A stretch of 64,000 bases of DNA from an uncultured Devosia sp. (GTDB taxonomy: Bacteria > Pseudomonadota > Alphaproteobacteria > Rhizobiales > Devosiaceae), in assembly GCF_963517015.1 (NCBI RefSeq), contig NZ_CAUQDV010000004.1, positions 69,464 to 133,463 on the forward strand, written 5' to 3'. How positions within the stretch are numbered: the stretch's first letter is position 1; every line of letters begins with the position of its first letter. This document shows, piece after piece, positions 59,741 to 64,000 of the stretch. Under the pieces are notes generated by a model. It was not told the origin of the DNA, did not search any database, and was given only the letters and a program-made list of their open reading frames with translations. The position numbers were made by a program, and so were the translations under genes.

Positions 59741-60601
59741 TCAATCCCCCTTGAGCGCCTCGTCCACCTTGGGCAGGTCGTAGAACGCCCGCACGATTTC
59801 CCAGCCCTCTTCAGCCGTATCGACCAGGTTGAACAGATGCGTATCGTCCGGGGCGATCGTGCCGGCCTCCGCCAGCGCCTCGAAATTGATCACCTTGCTC
59901 CAGAATTCCGCGCCAAACAGCAGCAGCGGAATCTTGTCCATGCGCTTGGTCTGGATCAGCGTCAGCGCCTCGAAGAATTCGTCCAGCGTGCCGAAGCCGC
60001 CCGGAAACACCGCCACGCATTTGGCGCGCAGCAGGAAGTGGATTTTGCGCGTCGCGAAATAGTGGAAGTTGAAACTCAGCTCCGGCGTCACATAGTGATT
60101 GGGCGCCTGCTCATGCGGCAAGACGATATTGAGCCCGATCGTGGGCGCACCGACGTCCGCGGCGCCGCGATTGCCCGCCTCCATCACGCCTGGCCCGCCG
60201 CCGGTCGTCACCACGAATTCCTTGTAGTCGAGAGCCTTGGACGTCGCCGATGCCAGCTGCGCAAAGCGCCGCGCCTCATCATAATAGACCGAGGCGGCCT
60301 CGAGGTTCTTCTTCTGCAGCTCGTTCTTGGCCGCCCAGGCCGGCTTGCCCGGCGCCGGAATGCGCGCCCCGCCAAACAGCACCACCGTCGAATTGATCCC
60401 CCGCTCGCGCAGCCGCGTTTCGGGCTTGAGATACTCGAGCTGAAAACGAACCCCGCGCACTTCTTCGGAAGTCAGGAACTCGTCATCGGCAAAGGCCAGC
60501 TTGAACGCCGACGACTCGGTTTGTGGCGTCGAAGGCGCGCGCTTGGAAGCGGCGACATCCTCGACCGAGGTACGCAAAGATGTAGGACGGCGTCTGGCCA
60601 T
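59741..60601 (-). CDS. LOG family protein (TIGR00730, Rossmann-fold nucleotide-binding)
   Basis: A 286-residue member of the Lonely Guy family. The two signature regions are present: TTGGGPGVMEAGNRGA near residue 125 and FPGGFGTLDEFFEALTLIQTKRM near 205, corresponding to PGGxGTxxE with the catalytic Glu. The N-terminal ~70 residues are an extra helical segment (TSLRTSVEDVAASKRAPS...). Characterised members hydrolyse nucleoside 5'-monophosphates (cytokinin ribotides or AMP) to base and ribose-5-phosphate. GGAGAAG precedes the ATG. It is divergent from ffs and dnaX. Confidence 0.92.
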   Translation of the reverse strand: MARRRPTSLRTSVEDVAASKRAPSTPQTESSAFKLAFADDEFLTSEEVRGVRFQLEYLKPETRLRERGINSTVVLFGGARIPAPGKPAWAAKNELQKKNLEAASVYYDEARRFAQLASATSKALDYKEFVVTTGGGPGVMEAGNRGAADVGAPTIGLNIVLPHEQAPNHYVTPELSFNFHYFATRKIHFLLRAKCVAVFPGGFGTLDEFFEALTLIQTKRMDKIPLLLFGAEFWSKVINFEALAEAGTIAPDDTHLFNLVDTAEEGWEIVRAFYDLPKVDEALKGD

Positions 60602-60738
60602 GTTCCGGCTTCTCCTTGATTCTGGGCGATGCTCGCAGAGCCGGGTTAAGGATCAATGGGCCACGAGGAAAGAGGCGGCAGCTTCAATTCGCAGTGTCCG
60701 GCTCTTGCCTTTGCCGTCATTTCTTCGCATATAGCCCC

Positions 60739-60835
60739 CGGGAGGTTGGCGCGGACGTGTTCCTCGCCAACCGGGTCAGGTCCGGAAGGAAGCAGCCCCA
60801 ACGAGACCTTCACGGGTCGATGCCAGCCTCCTACT
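60739..60835 (+). ncRNA. ffs: Signal recognition particle RNA (4.5S, small bacterial type)
   Basis: The invariant SRP tetraloop domain GGTCAGGTCCGGAAGGAAGC starts at 60775. The terminal stem is formed by GGAGGTTGGC (60741-60750) and GCCAGCCTCC (60822-60831), giving an RNA of about 95 nt. It binds Ffh to target membrane proteins. The place just upstream of dnaX is typical of Hyphomicrobiales. Exact ends are set from the pairing and may be off by a few bases. It fills most of the LOG-dnaX gap (60602-60904). Confidence 0.95.
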
Positions 60836-60904
60836 TCAGCCTTTTGCCCGCCAAAACCTTGATGGAGGCAGAGGCTTTCCCACCCGATGTGGTAAGAAAG
60901 CGGC

Positions 60905-62731
60905 ATGGCTGGTTCTGATTCCCAAAAATCTCCCTATCTCGTCCTCGCCCGCAAATATCGGCCGCGCGATTTCTCGACGCTTGTCGGCCAGGATGCCATG
61001 GTCCAGACGCTGGGCAATGCCTTCGCGCAGAACCGCATCCACCACGCCTTCATCCTCACCGGCGTCCGCGGCGTGGGCAAGACCACCACGGCCCGTATCC
61101 TGGCGCGTGCCTTCAACTATGAAGATGCCACCGGTCCCCATCCGACGCTTGATCTGAGCGTCGAGGGCGAGCATTGCCGCGCCATCATCGAGGGCCGCCA
61201 TGTCGACGTCATCGAAATGGACGCCGCATCGAACACCGGCATCAACGACATCCGCGAGATCATCGACTCGGTGAAATACGCGCCCTCGTCGGCGCCCTAC
61301 AAAGTCTATGTCATCGACGAAGTGCACATGCTCTCGACGGCCGCCTTCAATGGTCTGCTCAAGACCCTCGAAGAGCCGCCCCCGTACGTGAAGTTCATCT
61401 TCGCCACCACCGAAATCCGCAAGGTTCCGGTGACGATCCTCAGCCGCTGCATGCGTTTCGACCTGCGCCGCATCACGCCCGAGATCATGTCGGCCTATCT
61501 TGAATCCATCCTCGGCCAGGAGGGCATTTCCTTCGAGCCCGAGGCTCTGGCCATGATTGTCCGTGCCGGCGAAGGCTCGGCCCGCGATAATCTTTCCCTG
61601 CTCGATCAGGCCATCGCCCATGGCAATGGCACGGTCACGGCATCAACGGTCAAGGCCATGCTGGGCCTCGGCGATCGCGCCCGGATCATCGATCTCTTCG
61701 AGGAACTGATGGGTGGCCAGATCGGTCCCGCCATCGAGACCATGCGCAATCTCTATGACATGGGCGCCGATCCGCAGACCCTGATCGCCGATCTGGCCGA
61801 TTTCACCCATCTGGTCACACGCATCAAGGTCGTGCCCGCCGCAGCCGACGACGTTTCGCTGACGCCCGACGAGCGCAATCGCGGCGCCGAATTGGCGGGC
61901 AAGCTCCCCATGCGGGCGCTGACCCGCGCCTGGCAGATCCTCTTCAAGGGCCATGACGAAGTCTCGCGTGCCAGCAATGGTCTGCAGGCCGCTGAAATGG
62001 CGCTGATCCGTCTGGCCTATGCTGCCGATCTGCCCAGCCCCGACGATCTGATCGCCAAGCTGTCCAACCAGCCGGCCCCTGCACCAAGCCTGCCGCCCAG
62101 CGCGCCGATCGCGCGCGGCCCCTCGGGCGGTGGTGGCGGCAGTGGTGCATCGGCCATGCGCGTCGAGGCGCCCCGTCCTTTGGCAATCGAAGCCGTGGCC
62201 ACCCAGCCCGCCAATGTGCCCTGGGCCGGTGCCCAGCCGGCAACGCAGCCGGTCGCCGCGCCGAACCCGGTCGCCGCGCCACAGCCCGAAGTGCAGCCTG
62301 CCTTTTCCAAGGTCGGCTCCTATCGGGAGCTGATCGCCCTGGCGCAGGCCAAGCGCGACGTGCTGGTCAAGCTGGCGCTCGAATCCTCCATGCGCCCGAT
62401 CTCCTTCGAACAGGGCCGCATCGAAGTGGCGCTCAGCGATGGTGCCGATCCAGGCATGATCGCGACCCTGTCGGCGCGCCTCCAGCTCTGGACCGGCGAG
62501 CGCTGGCTGGTCATGGTCTCGACCAAGCCGCCCGAAGGCCTGACCGTTCGTCAGGAAAAGGAAAAGCGCGTCGAAGCGGCCCAGGCCGCCGCTCATGACG
62601 ATCCGCTGGTCAAAGCCATCATGGAAACATTTCCCGGCGCCAAGCTTGTCAATGTGAAGGTGCGCGACGACGCGGTCACCACCGACGAGGTCGAGGCGCT
62701 TCCGCCCCCAATTGAAGAGGACGACGAATGA
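60905..62731 (+). CDS. dnaX: DNA polymerase III subunit gamma/tau
   Basis: A 608-residue clamp-loader ATPase. ARKYRPRDFSTLVGQ, Walker A TGVRGVGKTTTARI near residue 55, Walker B/DExx in YVIDEVHMLSTAAFNGLLKTLEEPP near 138 and sensor 1 FIFATTEIRKVPVTILSRC near 165. The zinc-binding Cys cluster normally placed between Walker A and B is gone; only one Cys (EHCRAI) remains, a state I associate with alphaproteobacterial DnaX. A Pro/Ala-rich linker at about 390-460 leads to the tau C-terminal part. No A-rich slippage site for a shorter gamma form is evident. Overlaps ybaB by 4 bp. Confidence 0.96.
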   Translation: MAGSDSQKSPYLVLARKYRPRDFSTLVGQDAMVQTLGNAFAQNRIHHAFILTGVRGVGKTTTARILARAFNYEDATGPHPTLDLSVEGEHCRAIIEGRHVDVIEMDAASNTGINDIREIIDSVKYAPSSAPYKVYVIDEVHMLSTAAFNGLLKTLEEPPPYVKFIFATTEIRKVPVTILSRCMRFDLRRITPEIMSAYLESILGQEGISFEPEALAMIVRAGEGSARDNLSLLDQAIAHGNGTVTASTVKAMLGLGDRARIIDLFEELMGGQIGPAIETMRNLYDMGADPQTLIADLADFTHLVTRIKVVPAAADDVSLTPDERNRGAELAGKLPMRALTRAWQILFKGHDEVSRASNGLQAAEMALIRLAYAADLPSPDDLIAKLSNQPAPAPSLPPSAPIARGPSGGGGGSGASAMRVEAPRPLAIEAVATQPANVPWAGAQPATQPVAAPNPVAAPQPEVQPAFSKVGSYRELIALAQAKRDVLVKLALESSMRPISFEQGRIEVALSDGADPGMIATLSARLQLWTGERWLVMVSTKPPEGLTVRQEKEKRVEAAQAAAHDDPLVKAIMETFPGAKLVNVKVRDDAVTTDEVEALPPPIEEDDE

Positions 62732-63051
62732 AAGACATCATGGGCATGATGAAGGCCGCCAGCGAAATGAAGGGCAAGATGGAGGCCATGCAGGCCGAGC
62801 TTGCCGAGCTGGTCGTCGAAGGCCGTTCGGGCGGTGGCATGGTTGTCGTCTCGCTCTCCGGCAAGGGCGAAATGAAGGGCCTCAAGATCGATCCCTCGCT
62901 CTTCAAGGAAGATGACGTCGAAGTGCTCGAGGACCTGATCCTTGCTGCGCACAACGACGCCAAGGGCAAGTCAGAAGCCGAAATGCAGCGTCGCATGAGC
63001 GAAGTTACCGCCGGCCTGCCCATCCCGCCCGGCATGAAGTTTCCGTTCTGA
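62728..63051 (+). CDS. YbaB/EbfC family nucleoid-associated protein
   Basis: A 107-residue DNA-binding protein. Helical N-terminal part MMKAASEMKGKMEAMQAELAE, central strands GGGMVVVSLSGKGEMKGLKIDPSLF, a helix DVEVLEDLILAAHNDA and C-terminal GLPIPPGMKFPF give the usual tweezer-shaped dimer. Located between dnaX and recR as in most bacteria, coupled to dnaX by an ATGA overlap. Confidence 0.95.
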   Translation: MKDIMGMMKAASEMKGKMEAMQAELAELVVEGRSGGGMVVVSLSGKGEMKGLKIDPSLFKEDDVEVLEDLILAAHNDAKGKSEAEMQRRMSEVTAGLPIPPGMKFPF

Positions 63052-63119
63052 CGATTCACGCATGCGGCCCGTCAATGTTAGCAGTCTGCTAGCGCATTCG
63101 ACCCTGAGTTAACCCGAAA

Positions 63120-63713
63120 ATGGCCACCGGCGGACCCGAAATCGAACAGCTGATCCAGCTCCTGGCGCGTCTGCCGGGGCTCGGACCCCGCTCGGCCCGA
63201 CGTGCCGTGCTGCATCTGGTCAAGAAAAAGGAGCAGCTCATGCTGCCCCTTTCCGCCGCCCTTGATCGCGCCGTAACGGCCGTTCGCACCTGCGAAATCT
63301 GCGGCAATATCGATACGCAAAGTCCCTGTTCCATCTGCGCCGATCCGCGCCGGGACAGCGGCATGCTGATCGTCGTTGAGGACGTCTCCGACCTCTGGGC
63401 GCTGGAGCGGGCAGGGGTGGGGCAGGTCAAATACCACGTCCTCGGCGGCGTGCTCTCGCCGCTTGACGGCGTCGGGCCCGATGACCTGTCGGTCGATGCC
63501 CTGATCGCCCGCGCGCCGGAGTTTCGTGAGGTGGTGCTGGCGGTCAACGCCACGGTCGAGGGCCAGACAACGGCGCATTACATCACCGATCGCCTAGCTG
63601 GTTCCGAAATCAAGGTGACACGCCTCGCCCACGGCGTCCCCGTGGGCGGCGAACTCGACTATCTCGACGAAGGCACGCTCAGTCAGGCCCTAAGGGCGCG
63701 AACGGAAATCTGA
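63120..63713 (+). CDS. recR: Recombination mediator protein RecR
   Basis: A 197-residue protein of the RecFOR pathway. HhH-like LARLPGLGPRSARRAVLHL at the N terminus, the Cys4 zinc finger CEICGNIDTQSPCSIC near residues 57-72, the Toprim domain MLIVVEDVSDLWALERAGV near 82-100 and LGGVLSPLDGVGPDDL, and the C-terminal ARGVPVGGELDYLD-type motif at HGVPVGGELDYLDEGTL. It helps load RecA at gaps. No clear Shine-Dalgarno sequence precedes the ATG (GAGTTAACCCGAAA). It lies 68 bp after ybaB. Confidence 0.96.
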   Translation: MATGGPEIEQLIQLLARLPGLGPRSARRAVLHLVKKKEQLMLPLSAALDRAVTAVRTCEICGNIDTQSPCSICADPRRDSGMLIVVEDVSDLWALERAGVGQVKYHVLGGVLSPLDGVGPDDLSVDALIARAPEFREVVLAVNATVEGQTTAHYITDRLAGSEIKVTRLAHGVPVGGELDYLDEGTLSQALRARTEI

Positions 63714-63751
63714 CCGGCTGGACTTGTCGGTCACTGTATCAGCCTACCCAC

Positions 63752-63955
63752 GATGTCATCCGTCGAGCCGTCCCGAACGGGCAGATCGCTCCAGTGGAGC
63801 GATCTGAGGTGAGAAGGCCATGAGGGTAATGCCCGAATGGCGCATGGCCTTGAGCCGGGATCCATCTCGATACGGACGAACGGCCGCAAGGTCGTCGTCC
63901 TTACGCATGGGCACCTTGCAGCTGCGGGCAAATCTCAGGATGGGCCCCCCTGAGT
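63752..63955. repeat. Palindromic element, family B, copy 3, interrupted and decayed
   Basis: GATGTCATCC at 63752-63761 matches the start of the family B left arm, and GGCCTTGAGCCGGGATCCAT resumes it at about 63846. Between them sits a family C unit. The inner pair (GGCCGCAAGGT ... ACCTTGCAGCTGCGG) and the right inner arm (CTCAGGATGGGCCCC) are recognisable, but the right outer arm is lost. The last 45 bases of the window show nothing I can name apart from a short CACCT/AGGTG palindrome. Confidence 0.7.
63770..63841. repeat. Palindromic element, family C, copy 2, inside a family B element
   Basis: A 72-bp unit from GTCCCG to CGAATGGC with palindrome CAGATCGCTCCAGTGGAGCG (continuing GATCTG). 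The downstream GAGAAGGCCATGAG and ATGC-CGAATGGC agree with copy 1 at 40915-40985. Confidence 0.82.
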
Positions 63956-64000
63956 TCACAAACCAAGTGCAACACCTCACACAGGTGCTGCCATGTCGAG

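Noticed and set aside
60602..60904. Small minus- and plus-strand reading frames in the LOG-dnaX gap
   Set aside because: They run through the SRP RNA gene and are not coding.
1..64000. tRNA, rRNA, prophage or insertion sequence
   Set aside because: No tRNA cloverleaf, rRNA core, transposase, integrase or phage structural gene was recognised by eye; a covariance search would be needed to exclude a tRNA fully.

Overview
The window is high-GC, gene-dense DNA from an alphaproteobacterial chromosome. It carries housekeeping order typical of Hyphomicrobiales (4.5S RNA gene, then dnaX, ybaB/ebfC, recR), a Caulobacter/Rhizobium-type cpa/tad pilus locus, a TGA-N9-TCA iron operator, and several families of dispersed GC-rich palindromic elements. 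A Devosia-like member of Hyphomicrobiales is my best guess. That is inference from gene content and style; there is no rRNA or species marker in the window. No phage, insertion sequence, CRISPR array, tRNA or rRNA was found.

Region by region. 1-5.0 kb: the 3' end of a GH20 hexosaminidase, then a divergent catabolic-looking cassette (M81 peptidase opposite RidA, SDR, D-threonine-aldolase-like PLP enzyme, 3-methyladenine glycosylase). 5.2-12.4 kb: a small membrane protein whose ribosome binding site lies in a hairpin, recQ, a DUF1624 acyltransferase-like membrane protein, and a heterodimeric ABC exporter with one degenerate ATPase site. 12.6-17.4 kb: a secreted protein of unknown function, a TSUP permease with a LysR regulator, and a copper-delivery set (small secreted protein, PCu(A)C, SCO). 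17.4-21.2 kb: a siderophore ABC importer behind a probable RirA operator. 21.4-23.1 kb: a VOC protein, an HxlR regulator and a divergent SDR. 23.3-27.1 kb: a three-gene minus-strand operon (TelA-like, DUF6384, long coiled coil) of unknown function.

28.2-40.9 kb is a nearly continuous nucleoside utilisation operon. A BMP-type binding protein, double ATPase and two permeases import nucleosides. Cytidine deaminase, purine nucleoside phosphorylase, thymidine phosphorylase, phosphopentomutase and deoxyribose-phosphate aldolase break them down. Uracil phosphoribosyltransferase salvages uracil, and a two-domain ALDH16-type dehydrogenase sits beside deoC, where it could oxidise the aldehyde released. 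41.0-42.1 kb holds a glyoxalase and a HAD hydrolase.

42.2-53.4 kb is a Flp/Tad pilus locus: flp, cpaA, cpaB, cpaC, cpaE, cpaF, tadB and tadC rightward, with two TadE-like pseudopilins and a stand-alone CpaC N-terminal-domain protein divergent, and tadD convergent. No cpaD lies between cpaC and cpaE. 53.5-64 kb: M17 aminopeptidase, MarR-GNAT fusion, YqaA-type membrane protein, hydroxyacid dehydrogenase, membrane-anchored cytochrome c with a long disordered tail, pheA, LOG hydrolase, ffs, dnaX, ybaB and recR. Three palindromic repeat families (A: four copies of about 118 bp; B: two intact copies and one broken copy; C: two copies, one lying inside the broken B) occupy many of the intergenic gaps.
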